Of a DNA stretch of 64,000 bases, positions 53,759 to 64,000 are shown piece after piece. The translations under genes were made by a program, and so were the position numbers. The stretch lies in NCBI GenBank assembly GCA_002270565.1, contig NQMI01000092.1, forward strand, positions 62,001 through 126,000, read 5' to 3'. The notes under the pieces are model-generated. The model did no database searches, was not told the DNA's origin, and was given only the letters and a program-made list of their open reading frames with translations. Numbering within the stretch: the stretch's first letter is position 1; every line of letters starts with the position of its first letter. The DNA comes from Stenocarpella maydis (taxonomy: Eukaryota; Ascomycota; Sordariomycetes; Diaporthales; Diaporthaceae).

Positions 53759-56523
53759 ATTAAGGAAATTTATTATTTACGAATAACTTTTAAATCAATA
53801 TTATTCTATATTTATATTATATATTATAATCTTTATAAGATTAAAATTTTAAATAATATATTAGTTTCAAAAGAAATCATGTCTATTAAGAAATCCCAGT
53901 ATTATATATACAAATCTTAACATTTTATAAACTTTATATTTAAAAATATATTTGAAGTATTTGTAATGTATACATATCTATTTTAATATTATTATAGAAA
54001 GATTAATTTAAAATCTTATACTTTGAGCCTAGAGTTAGGGTTGTTGGGTTTAATTTGGATTTGATATAAGCTATTAAAAAGTGGGTGTGTTTTGGTGTGA
54101 ATACACTGTGTGCAGGGTGGCCGGAATCAGGGGGGGTCCGGAATCCAGGGCCACGATGTTAACTAGGACGTGTATTTGTAGCTCCGCTCTTCGCCTATTT
54201 TACGAAAACCGTTGGTATTCAACGAAGATCCATGTGAACAAATACAACTCCCATTTTAACATTATTTCTAGATCCATTGTTAGGTAACCTGTTAGACTAA
54301 AGCTTTGGGTCTGTTGGAACATTGGCTACAGCTCGTTCCACGAGGCGCCATGTGTCCCACTTGGGGTCTTAACTAAGGATGACCTCACATGCGACTCGCA
54401 GCAAGATAGTAAACATTATACTTCCAGAATTATAAAACATGTCGCTAACACCGCGGGACCAAGAATCAGGGCTTGAAAGTAATGACTCTATATAGATTGT
54501 GTAGGGTGCCATCCACGTTAACTATACAGCTACTCTAACCTGTAACTCTTCGTCAAACATTATGGACTGAAAACTATTGCGCAGGTAGCTTTGTTAATCA
54601 CAGTCGATTTAAAATCATTCAAATACCGGTGCTGCATATTCTTGTATTTTAAAACCGAGTGTTGGTCATGGGCTAATTTTCCTACATATACGCGGATGCT
54701 TCACTTGGACACAAAGTCAGTGGTCTCTCAGGCGTGGTCAGGGAGGCGTCTGAGCCAATTGCAGCACGTAAACATGAGTGAAACCGGCTATACTGGTGGC
54801 TCTTGGGTCCTGGGGTGACTTTCTGCGTCCTCAGTCCTCGGTCTTAGCTTGAAAATCCATCTCAGCCCTCCTTTTAAGCCGTGTATGAAGAAAGGAAACA
54901 TTTATTTCATTACGAAACTCCAGAGCTTTTGAACTCCAATACATAAATATACTAATAGAATCATTCAGCTGTAGAGTTGGGCCTGGGTAACATCATTTCA
55001 AGCAAGCCACTATAGCATTGAACCCTTGCTCTAGTAATACTTAGTTTCATTCATAATCCAATTACAATACCCTTCTCATTTAAAGTAAATGAGTAAAAGA
55101 AAGATGTAAGTCCAGAGGTCCCTTTTTACAGTTATAACTGCTTAAAGACACCGAGTTAGATAAGAGAAACAATATTGATAATGATAAATCATAAAAGAGT
55201 ATTACTAACATAATAGTGATAGCCTCCTAACAATGTTAGTTGAGACGGACTTTGAGCCTCCCGGAGACTGTTCTGAAGAGTAGCCTAAAGCTAACTTCTT
55301 TTAGATTAGAAATATACTATACAAGCTTTGTATTCGCCCCGCGCCTTACGCATAGTCCCCAGATCCCGCTATGGTAAGCTGCTGTGTCGGAAAAACGAGA
55401 CTGAGCCCCCCCCCGGCTAAATTAGCATTTGCCGCACTGACCACCCAAATTTTGGTGCAAAGTTAGGAAACATACAATCCTTACCAGAACAACTCTTCTA
55501 ACGTCGTCATCATCGCTAACAATACATACTAGTTACCCAAACGGGTAATGGTAATGCCATATAAGGCGGTTAACTCGAGCCCATCCCGTGAAGGTGCATA
55601 AAACCTGCTTGCCCTAGCATAAGGTAGCATTAGCCCAGCTGAATTTGCAGACAATGTATTCTGACTAACCTATTCAGCCCGGCCTACCTAATGCTTACTA
55701 TATAAGACCCGCTCCAGAAGCCGAATTGTATGGTTTGCTGATGATAATGCTATGCTACTTAGGTAGTTATATGCCCGGAAGCTAACGGCTAAAGCAAGCA
55801 AGGCCCGGCAGACCGCTTAGAAGTGCTCACGGGTAACCTTAAAGTCTGCGCGGGATAAGGCTGCTGCAGCAGACTGTGCGGCTCAGAGGGCACAAGAGAA
55901 TACTACTGAAGTTGCTAATGATAAGGATATACCTGGTAGTAAGGAAGAGCCTAGTGGTAAGGAAGAGCCTGGTGGTAAGGAAGAGCCTGGTGGTAAGGAA
56001 GAGGAAGAGGAGGACCAACTAGAAGCTGCTGAATCTGAGGATTCTACCCCTAATGTGGGGTCCCCAGTAGATAACGCTAGCAATAATATTCAGCTTATCA
56101 GAAGTTACCCATAATGGCTGCCACTAGGCAAAGTTCTTCTAACTTCTACTATAGAGATTCTTGGTTAGAAGACTAGTTCTCATCTTATATGATTAATATA
56201 CTGCTCTATATAACTTAATAATAAATATTAGGGTCTAGAGATTCTGATGAATTTGTGCTATAGAATAGCATTCAGTTCAGCGTGTGTGTGTTTCGGCAGG
56301 GTTGCAGTATGGTGCTCTGAGGTGGATTGGGACGATTGATAATGGTCTGGATAACTTTATATTGAATTATGTTTCTTTATTTGGATTGGGGTGTTAATGA
56401 TGTTGGCTCTAGCTTGGAGAGTGGTGATCTCCTATTGAAGCTATTCGACTTCTGCGTTGCATTAAGCTTAACCTTTTATAAGAAGGCGCAACTGCCTAAC
56501 CTTGTTGATTAGTTCCTGGATAT
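53759..56523. repeat. AT-rich degraded repeats, no gene
   Basis: AT-rich from 53759 to about 54000, then moderately AT-rich with no coherent gene. Between 55560 and 56110 the plus strand reads as a stop-broken transposon-like protein tail that is charged and contains a short tandem repeat. An N gap ends the region at 56524. Confidence 0.5.
55935..56006 (+). repeat. 18-bp coding-type tandem repeat, about four units
   Basis: Units GGTAGTAAGGAAGAGCCT, AGTGGTAAGGAAGAGCCT, GGTGGTAAGGAAGAGCCT and GGTGGTAAGGAAGAGGAA would encode (G/S)(S/G)KEEP repeats. The frame is part of a degraded transposon protein. Confidence 0.85.
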
Positions 56524-56525
56524 NN

Positions 56526-57034
56526 TAGCAAGGAGTTACCCTAGACTTGCGAGTCAGGCGATTTTCGCTAAGTACGCCCAGTGCGTGCGTGACGCAAGAT
56601 GAGTTTGGTGGCCGTGAGTCGATTATTTTGGCCTGCATTTGCACCTTAATTCAGACCTCTGCATTACCCTTATTTCTTACCCAAAAAGTATATGACTTAG
56701 TGCATTGGATAGCTTGATTTCTGAAGTTTATATGTACTTAATTTGGGTATTGCTAGGGCTATGGTTGGCTGGTTGCTTGGAACCAAAGATGGTGTGTTGG
56801 AAGGGCGAATTTTCCGGCATTTGCAAATTTGCACCAGAGCCGACCGCAGCGTGCCCAGGGGTGAGACGACGTCGGAGGGTATATAAGGAGGGCTTACAGA
56901 AGCCCAACTTAATTCAATACAAAGTTGTCCAGACCATTGTCAATCGTCCGAATTCGCCTCAGAGCACCATACTGCGACCCTGCCGAAACACACACACGCT
57001 GAACTGAATGCTATTCTATAGCACAAATTCATCA
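56526..57034 (+). repeat. LTR fragment of the same family as 27473-28754
   Basis: Starts at the N gap (56524-56525) inside the LTR and ends GCACAAATTCATCA. The first about 178 bp are identical to 27549-27716. The body carries the TATATAAGGAG promoter-like motif at about 56880 and ends as the other LTRs do. It is the best-preserved copy in the window. Confidence 0.8.
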
Positions 57035-57059
57035 CAAACTTCCAAACTAGAAAAACCCC

Positions 57060-58330
57060 TATTAATCCAAAGGAATAAAACAAGTTAATCACAGAAATAC
57101 ATAAAGCACTAGCATATAGCTACTAAGGTATTATAGCAATAATTAAAAGAATTCAGCGGAATTACTAGATCCCCAACCTTAAGAGGAAGGTTTAAGATAT
57201 CATTAGCAAATGCAACTCTTGCAATAAAAATAAGGCCTCTAAACACAAACCATATAAATTATTAAAACCTCTGCTAGTACCCACAGCTATATAGTCCTCT
57301 ATTAGCCTAAACTTTATCATTAAATTACCTCTCTTATGAGAACTCTTAACTAGAGTACATTATAATAGTATTCTAGTAGTAATTTATAAACTAAGCAAAT
57401 ATATATACTTCATATTATATAAGGAAGCCAGTACTATAGAAGAATCTATATATATATTCTTGCAAATTATTATAAGTAATTATAGAATGCTATATAAAAT
57501 CATCTTAAATAGAGATAAGCTCTTTATATTAAACTTTTAAAAATTACTAATAAAGCAACTTAAAGTAAAGCATAGGCTCTTAATAATAGTATATCTATAA
57601 ACAGATAGATAAATAGAATAAATCAACTAAATTATAGAATAATACCTCTAATACTATATCAACCAATTATAGGATAATTAGGTCAAACTGCTACTACTAG
57701 TATAGTTTGCCTATAACAGCATAACTACCAGTATAACTAAGCAGTTACCTTTCTTTATACTCTATAAATACAAACCTCAGGCATACTACGAATTACTACT
57801 AAATGATACCCCAGTAGAATCAGCGGAATAAAAAGTAATATAAATCAGATAAATCCAGAAGAATATCTAAGTAGAACTTTCTTTTATATAGGAGTAAATA
57901 TCAAAATATGCAAATTAAAAGAGAATTAAGGGACTAATTCTTAAGGAGAGAGATAAGGTCTATCTCCTTTACTAAACCATTAAAACTAAGCAACCTAATG
58001 AAAAGCTTAACTATAAGAAAATCAGCCCCTTTAAAATTTCAAGAAAACTTTTAAATACTAATTATAAACTCTTACTACCTAAGGAAATAAAATAGTATCT
58101 AGTCTTTTATATTTTACTCTTGGAACTAGCACCTAAGAATATAAAACTTAAAATATAAATTAAAATACTTAATAAATATAATAAAGAATATAAAGTGGAA
58201 AATATTATAGACTTAAGGCAGCACTAAGGAATAACGGAATACCTTATTAAGTAGAAAGGCTATAACTCCAGTAAGAATATATGGGAATCAGCCTAAAATT
58301 TAACCTACTATTATAATGAACTTAAAAGAT
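57060..58330 (+). pseudogene. Gypsy (Ty3, chromovirus) integrase and chromodomain relic
   Basis: Read with stops ignored, the order is an IKRIQRNY block and the zinc-finger remnant SKCNSCNKNKASKHKPYKLL (57120-57270). Then come the core motifs SISLNFI (first Asp changed to Asn), LVVIYKLSKYIYFI, LNRDKLFI and VYL-stop-TDR. A LGQTATTSIVCL-like tail follows, then a chromodomain with YLIK-stop-KGYNSSKNIWESA near 58250-58300. These are all hallmarks of fungal chromovirus Pol. D-to-N and Q/W-to-stop changes fit RIP. The LTR fragment 56526-57034 lies directly upstream with no gag or reverse transcriptase between, so the element is internally deleted or belongs to another insertion. Confidence 0.85.
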
Positions 58331-58869
58331 ATCATGCGCAAACTACCACAGAATAGTCCTAGAAGCTAGGAATGCAGCCTAAAGACCCTATATATAATAA
58401 ACTATAATAAACTAATATTATAATGAAACTATATAATGAACCCTAGACTTTATAGCTGAAATAGGGAAAACAACTAATAAGAGACTAGTTACAAGAGGGA
58501 TGGCCTAAAAGCTAGCAACTAGCCAACTCCTTAAAAGACATACTAATATTAGTCGCCCTATTTAACTAACAACCCAAATACTAGTTACATCTAAAAACCT
58601 ATCTAAATAAATACTAGTATTCATACCCTACACCCTGGCAAATACTAGTTATAGAAAAACAAGACCAGAATAATATAGCATAACTAGTAAACTAAGAATA
58701 GCCAGAAACTAGGACCAGTTAGGTAATAATCAAATAAGTTCCATTCCTAGTAATAAAATCAGGTACTAAGATTAGCTACCTATAGGTGCATTTCCTTTAC
58801 CACCCTTACTACTAGTACCCATAAATTCAGACTAATTAGTACTATTACCCATTAGGGAACTCCAGTTAA
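58331..58869. repeat. AT-rich degraded DNA downstream of the chromovirus integrase
   Basis: No motif is readable after the chromodomain. Probably the Gypsy 3' region or another insertion. Confidence 0.5.
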
Positions 58870-59966
58870 AAACTCCTACTTTACCCTTAGAGCGCAACCA
58901 TACCTTCTATGCTACTATCCCACCAGCCTCCTTAGTGGAACCTTAGCGGATAACCTTAGCGGACTGCGCAGCAATCCGCCTCCGCTCTGCTTCAGCCTCC
59001 TCCTTCTCTACCCGCTCTAACTCCTCCATATTATTAATGTCCTAATAAACCATATGCATTATCTTTTTATACTATAACTGCTTCTGCTTATAAAGGCGTA
59101 AAATTCTCGCGTTTAGCTATTGAGCCTCCTTCTCTACAGCCTCCAGCTCTTCTTCCAGTTAATGGTGTGCTAAGGTGATCTTGTTTAACTGATTAGGAGT
59201 GAGACCTTGGATGTTGCAGTTGGATAGATTAAGGTGAATATAGGTCTAATAGCGAACAGATTCTGAATCTGCAACCTTATAGTTTTTAGCTAGGTTGTGC
59301 TCCTTGTAATAAGAATAAGGCATGGGAATAATGCTACCCTTTGAGGTAATAGTGAAAAGAAGGGCGGCTTTATGCTTGGTAATGGAAAAGGACTTTGCGG
59401 GATGAGACTTAGTAACCCTACCTAATATGATGAATTAGGAAGGAGTGAATAAGAATATAAATAAGCGAAAATAACTTACGGAATACTTTTAAGGATAAAA
59501 GAAGCAAGAAGGGAGATAGTGTTATAGACCAATATATATTAGTGGCTAACTACCGCAGAAGATAACCCCGCAGGTTAGGAAGTGGCCCCTAAAAGGAGTG
59601 CCCCGCCTGATTCAATTAGTAACGCCACCTTATTAGGGTTAGGGTTAGGGACCCATCATGATTGATGAGATCATTGTTGATTCTATCGAGCAATACTTAA
59701 TTGATAGGATTACCATTGATACTGTTGATGATAAATGAAGAGTTAGAACATATAAGGATATGGTTATTATTATATTAGGTAGCTTTTATAGAATAGACTC
59801 TTCAGTTGTTAATCTAAGTATTTAATCCCAATGTTGAATAGCCTTATAGCTAGTGATTATTGTTAAGTCAATAATATTGCTTAACAACCGCCTAATAATG
59901 TATTCCGAATATAAACCCTTGATCTTTCAGGATTAACGTACTTGGAAACCCCTTTGATCATTACAT
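58870..59966 (-). repeat. Degenerate transposon fragment (copy B, homologous to 1-798)
   Basis: The minus strand of about 59200-58940 reads as a charged coiled-coil tail broken by stops (LEEELEAVEKEAQ, LYKQKQ, MEELERVEKEEAEAERRR), typical of C-terminal ends of fungal transposases. The plus-strand portion from about 59130 to 59966 matches 1-798. The homology ends at TTTGATCATTACA (59966 and about 797), which marks a shared element boundary. Confidence 0.65.
59633..59650 (+). repeat. Three interstitial TTAGGG units
   Basis: TTAGGG three times in tandem, the fungal telomere unit, inside repeat copy B. Copy A has the equivalent TCAGGGTTAGGGTCGG at about 440-465, so this is part of the repeat and not a chromosome end. 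Confidence 0.9.
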
Positions 59967-60141
59967 ATAGTAGGCACTAGCGGCTGCAGCCCCTGGCTAA
60001 CTAAGCAACCCAAGTATGCTCTATATCAACTACGCCTCTTTATCATTAATACTATAGAAACTGCTGAATAATATGAATTAACTATTTTAAAGCAACTTAG
60101 TGATAAATTCAGTCTGTTCTGAAGGCGTCCTTTTGTTGTTT

Positions 60142-60254
60142 CTAGGGGGTTCCCCCCTAGGACCCCCTGCCTGCGGCGCTAAGCCTGCGGCGCCTCACCA
60201 CGCCCCCTTCCGGCCCACGCCCCCTTCCGGCCCACGCCCCCTTCCGGCCCGTGC
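60142..60254. repeat. GC-rich palindrome and 17-bp tandem repeat
   Basis: A near-perfect palindrome CTAGGGGGTTCCCCCCTAG (60142-60160) is followed by two CCTGCGGCGC units (about 60168-60193). Then there are three exact units of CACGCCCCCTTCCGGCC (60199-60249) and a partial fourth. It is a GC-rich islet in AT-rich surroundings. Probably a transposon subterminal region. Confidence 0.85.
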
Positions 60255-60493
60255 CTTCCTCTTTAATAACGGACCATGATTTTCAATGATATGTCTTCTT
60301 AATAATTTCCTCTCGGCTAAATACTTTTAGAGGTATATCGTTATTGACCAATCAAGACTTGAGGATTCTCAACGGACCAATTCAGACTCAGATAACTTTC
60401 GGGTAATTACGCTAGGTAAGAATGCTACGCGGGCCGCATATCTCGCACGCTTCGCATGCTTGATACACGTCCCGCTCCGCTGAATAAACAATA

Positions 60494-60921
60494 ACGTGTG
60501 TGGGCCCACTTTCGGCGCGTCCCCTGTTTCAACGCGGCTCCGCACCCGCGACGCATTCAGCACCTCCTATAAGAAAACTTAAATTCATTAATAAGGGATT
60601 TTTTTCCTAATTACCAAACTTCTTCTATAATTTAATTAGATTTTTTTTAAAGCTCTAATTAAGCCCTACTTAATAATAACTCCTTAAAAAAAACCCTTAA
60701 GGTGTATATTAAGAAAGACATAGAATTAATAATAACCTTGTAAAAAAGTGAGTAGCTGATAAGTTAAATTAAAGCTAGCAAGGTATTACCTAATAGCAAT
60801 GCTTCTAATGTTTTCTTAATACTAATGGAAGAGGGATCGGTTATTGTAGTAGCAGGCAATTAAAGTTGGGAATAGTAGCATTGTTGATAAGGAGGGTGCG
60901 CCGAAAGTAGGCCACCCACGT
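60494..60921. mobile_element. 428-bp MITE with about 31-bp terminal inverted repeats and TA duplication
   Basis: The left end is ACGTGTGTGGGCCCACTTTC... (60494-60524). The inverse of the right end (60891-60921) reads ACGTGGGTGGCCTACTTTCG.... The ends share ACGTG and ACTTTCGGCGC with one indel and a few substitutions. TA flanks both ends (60492-60493 and 60922-60923), as in Tc1/mariner elements. The interior is AT-rich and non-coding. A third, single end of the family is at 10484-10511. Confidence 0.7.
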
Positions 60922-62559
60922 TAAGCATATGAATGGTTGGGCCAGGAGCCCTCTGATTCGTGGCAAATATCCATGTTTAATCAAATACATATGGTTCCAT
61001 GGATTCACATTGGAATCTTTTCTCGACCAGAGATCTGAGTATGCTTGTCCAGAGACCGAGAAGACAATCGAGAGAAGAAGGCCGGTTTTGGAAGTTCGGG
61101 CTGTTACTGTTCTCCACACTGGCATGCGCGATGTTAACAATCGCTGTAGTCTGCACTGTTGAGCGAGGGTCCATATGGCTGTTTTGGGGGAAAGCACCCC
61201 TGCATCCAACCTCGACACTTCCTTTTCCTCACAGTGAACAACCACAAACTTGTAATTGTCCTGATCAGGACGTGAGCCCAACATCTGATGAGCACCAGAG
61301 CCCTGTGAAGCTGGCAGAGACTTTGGACATTGTGAGACCAGATTTTGATACAAATTAAGGACCCAAAGCGCATGTTACTTCCGGGCAGCTTGTATATTAA
61401 AAAATGGGGGGGGGGGGGGGGGGGAGGGAACAAGGTGAGGATAGGCACGAGCCTCCCTGCTTCTCCATTCGTTACCATTATTTGTGTGGGCTCTTAGACA
61501 AGAAATACAATACCGTAAATTAAATTTCAAAACATAGTAGCCACTAAGGAAATAGTGATAGCCTCTAGATGCCCTGCCGTTAAAATATTCTTCAAACCCG
61601 AGCTCATGTGCAAGGGAAACAACGTTGAGCCTTCAAGCGTTTACGATTGTATGGAGGGACCGCTGCAAATCCCCCTTTTCTTTCTTTTGTTTCTTTTCTT
61701 GTCTTCCTTTCGGTTTTTGTTTTTGTTGAAATTGTGACCGGATTAACAACAAAACCAACTAGGGGTTGTTACTGGTTAAAGAATTCCTGCGCCGTTTGAC
61801 GTAGTACTAAGGAGGTAGCATTGGCGATGATAACCTTAACGTATCTGGCATGCCCCCCCGACTAATGACTGCAAAGGTGGCACCACATGCTTAATTACGC
61901 GGCTTAAGTATCAAGCATCAAGCAAAAATTGGAGACCAGCCCCACTGATGTTCCGCATACCCCATCTTGCATCCCACGTGTGGCCAGGAAGCGGATGAAA
62001 GCAACGGTAGCTATGCTCCTGATGCGCACTGTATCTTAGACATGCCGACTAGGAAGAATGCGCCTACTTAGTCTTGGCATCATGTTCGCGGACACTCACC
62101 CGTCGTGCATGCTGAATAGAGATTCGTCACTGGCACCCGATTAGTTCAACTAGAAAGTGTGAGACACATGTCGGCTGCTCGCTGCTGTGCCCGCAATCGA
62201 GCCCAATGTAGAGAGATAATGGAGGAAAATACATATGTGGTCCAAGCTGACGGCAAATTTTCGGCATTGCGCCATTGACCCGCACCCTTCCATCATTGCG
62301 GATACTCGCCTCCAGCCCCATTGCTATGCCTCGGAAATAACAAAAGCTTAGTGTAATGCGGTATGATGCCGCCGCCTATCATACCCAGTCGAGACGATTG
62401 CCGATATCCGGGCCAGACGACTCGCAAAGGCGGAGGCAGTCGGGCGGTTAGGAGTAGGAGTTTAAAAAAAAAAATATATGTGCGCGAGGTTCCAGCACCT
62501 CAACTACACTACTCAGGCACCGTGATGATCAGATCCTGCTGCCCTGGCACTCACTCAAG
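60922..62559. other. Intergenic region upstream of the sulfatase
   Basis: Opposing frames at 60841-61353 (-) and 60999-61358 (+) have no recognisable family. A run of 19 G is at 61406-61424. No gene supported. The last few hundred bases are presumed promoter. Confidence 0.4.
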
Positions 62560-64000
62560 ATGTATCGGTCGTTGATCTCGCTTGGTGCTTTCACCGCATC
62601 CCTCGTTCAGGCGGCGCAGCCTAACATTCTCTTCGTCCTGACCGATGACCAGGACATCGAGCTGGGATCGCTGGACTACCTGCCTAGGGTAACAAGTCGC
62701 ATCCAGCAGGAGGGTAAGGAATAACTCAGCCGAGAAAGCAGCCCTTTAGCTAGAAACCATGAGTTTAATGCCGCAACTCAGGGTTTACATTCAACAACCA
62801 CTATGCGACTGTTGCGCTGTGCTGGTCAGTGCCACTCCTGTCTTGCTCCAGCTCCCCGATCCTTATGCCTCGGGATGTCTTGGGATGTACATGTACATCT
62901 ATCCCTCTAGCAGCAGGTGATTAACGTGTACCAGCCCCTCCCGTGTTGCCATGCTCCGTGGGCAGCAGGCCCACAACACCAACAACACCAATGTCCAGCT
63001 TCCGGGTGGGAGTTTCCAGAAGTTCCAGGCGTCGGGCGAGGACCAGGACAACCTGCCCCACTACCTGAAAAGGGCTGGCTACAGGACCGAATTTATCGGC
63101 AAGATCATGAACGGCTATGCCATCTACAACTGGGAGACGCCACCGGCCGGGTGGGATCGGTTTGATGGCATGCTCGACCCGTGGATGTATACCTACAACA
63201 CGCCCGTCTTCTCCATCGACGGGGCCACGCCGCGGTACTACAACGGCTCCTACCTGCAGGACGTCGTGCGCGCCAAGGCGGTCGACCGGGTGGACAAGCT
63301 CACGGCCAACGGGACCGGCGAGCCCTGGTTCCTGATGGTTGCCCCGACGGCGCCGCACCAGACCTTCAACGACACGGGCAAGTGGCCGCCGGTGCCGGCA
63401 GCCCGCCATGCGCACCTCTTTCAGAACGTCTCCGCCCCCCGCACGCCCAACTTCAACCCGGCCACCAACGACAAGCCGTCCTGGGTGGGCAAGCTCCCGC
63501 TGATGAACAGCACCGTCGTCGACCGGGTCGACGAGGTCGCGCGGGCTCGTGCCCAGACCCTACAGTCCGTGGACGAGATGGTCGACCACCTCATCGACGT
63601 GCTGGGGGAGAAGGGGCAGCTCGGCAACACCGTGGTCATCTACAGCGCCGACCATGGCTACCATCTGGGCCAGCACCGCGTGCCGTGCGGCAAGACCCTC
63701 CCCTACAAGGAGGACACACACGTGCCCTTTTTCCTGCGCGGCCCTGGGGTCCCCGCCGGCCTGTCCACGGACATCCCTTCGAACCACATCGACATTGCCC
63801 CGACGCTGCTCGATCTCGCGGGCGTCGATGAGCCCGAGTGGCCGAGCTGGCTGGACGGCCGCAGCCTTGTCCCGTACCTCGCCGCCGGCACCCCGAGCGG
63901 CACCTCGGACAGCAGAGCCCTGTCGCTCGTCGAGACTGTGAACGTCGAGTACTGGGGCAACGGCATCATCGAGGCATCAGGCCTGGGCTACGCCGCCAGC
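62560..64000 (+). CDS. Secreted sulfatase (arylsulfatase/N-acetylglucosamine-6-sulfatase-like), 3' end beyond the window
   Basis: Exons are 62560-62713, 62782-62824 and 62935 to the window end (open). That is 421 residues so far of a family usually 550-600 long. Residues 1-19 are a signal peptide. The metal site starts with FVLTDDQD (Asp29, Asp30). The formylglycine motif is C-C-P-S-R with Cys65, assembled across the second intron (TVALC | CPSRVAMLRGQQAHN). GKIMNGY, PHQTFNDTG and YSADHGYHLGQHRVPCGK (Asp305, His306) complete the alkaline-phosphatase-fold active site. Cys65 would need conversion to formylglycine. Expected role: release of sulfate from aryl or sugar sulfates outside the cell for sulfur supply. 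No transporter or regulator of sulfur is visible upstream. Confidence 0.9.

Noticed and set aside
59633..59650. Chromosome end (telomere)
   Set aside because: Only three TTAGGG units, followed by more transposon DNA and genes, and the same site is present in the other copy of the repeat.
60369..60563. 64-codon minus frame of normal composition
   Set aside because: Overlaps the left end of the MITE at 60494 and has no recognisable family; too short to support.

Overview
This is a stretch of nuclear genome from a filamentous ascomycete (Pezizomycotina; a Sordariomycete-like fungus is my best guess, not proven). The genes have several short introns (about 50-110 bp) with GTRNGY-type donors. Families are typical of moulds: a Zn2Cys6 regulator, MFS and amino-acid transporters, aldo/keto reductases, and a secreted Kex2-processed repeat protein. 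GC-rich gene islands alternate with very AT-rich blocks of decayed transposons. In those blocks conserved transposon motifs can still be read, but glutamine/arginine/tryptophan codons have become stops. That is the signature of repeat-induced point mutation (RIP). Three runs of N (8194-8197, 53602, 56524-56525) and strings of single-base indels between repeat copies mark assembly weak points.

Layout. 1-1260: transposon debris, including the 3' end and LTR of a Copia element. 1600-2269: broken 3-hydroxyacyl-CoA-dehydrogenase-type gene. 4381-6063 (-): AAAP amino-acid transporter. 7860-9296 (+): YakC-type aldo/keto reductase. 9900-10370: AT-rich block. 11564-12385 (+): secreted repeat precursor with ten Lys-Arg sites and seven near-identical acidic cassettes. 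14200-16204 (-): aldo/keto reductase with an N-terminal extra domain. 16293-16655: MITE. 16920-19082 (+): Zn2Cys6 regulator. 19092-19495 (-): TIGR04076-type small protein. 19880-22017 (+): APC-type amino-acid permease. 22018-29310: AT-rich nested transposons, with a pogo/Fot1-type transposase relic and a pair of LTRs. 31981-33516 (+): PAP2-type membrane protein. 34592-35845 (+): disordered hypothetical. 36901-37965 (+): MDR oxidoreductase. 38407-39922 (-): FAD-dependent amine/amino-acid oxidase. 41388-43046 (+): intronless beta-propeller-like protein of possible bacterial origin. 43252-45304 (-): TRI12-type MFS transporter. 46634-47212 (-): hypothetical. 48906-50046 (+): class II aldolase. 50280-60930: second transposon block (Copia, Gypsy integrase with chromodomain, MITE, LTR fragment). 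62560 to the window end (+): arylsulfatase, cut by the window edge.

How it may work together. The 10.4-22.0 kb island, bounded on both sides by RIP-degraded DNA, holds a peptide precursor, a reductase, a pathway-type regulator, a small TIGR04076 protein and an amino-acid permease. It is the best candidate for an undescribed, locally regulated system. No DUF3328/UstYa gene, tyrosinase or methyltransferase is visible, so it is not a standard dikaritin (ustiloxin-like) cluster. The 36.9-50.0 kb island looks catabolic: amino-acid oxidase, reductases, aldolase, transporter and a putative glycan-active propeller.

Exon boundaries were worked out by eye from splice motifs, reading-frame phase and family resemblance. 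Every multi-exon model given here sums to a whole number of codons, except the truncated sulfatase.
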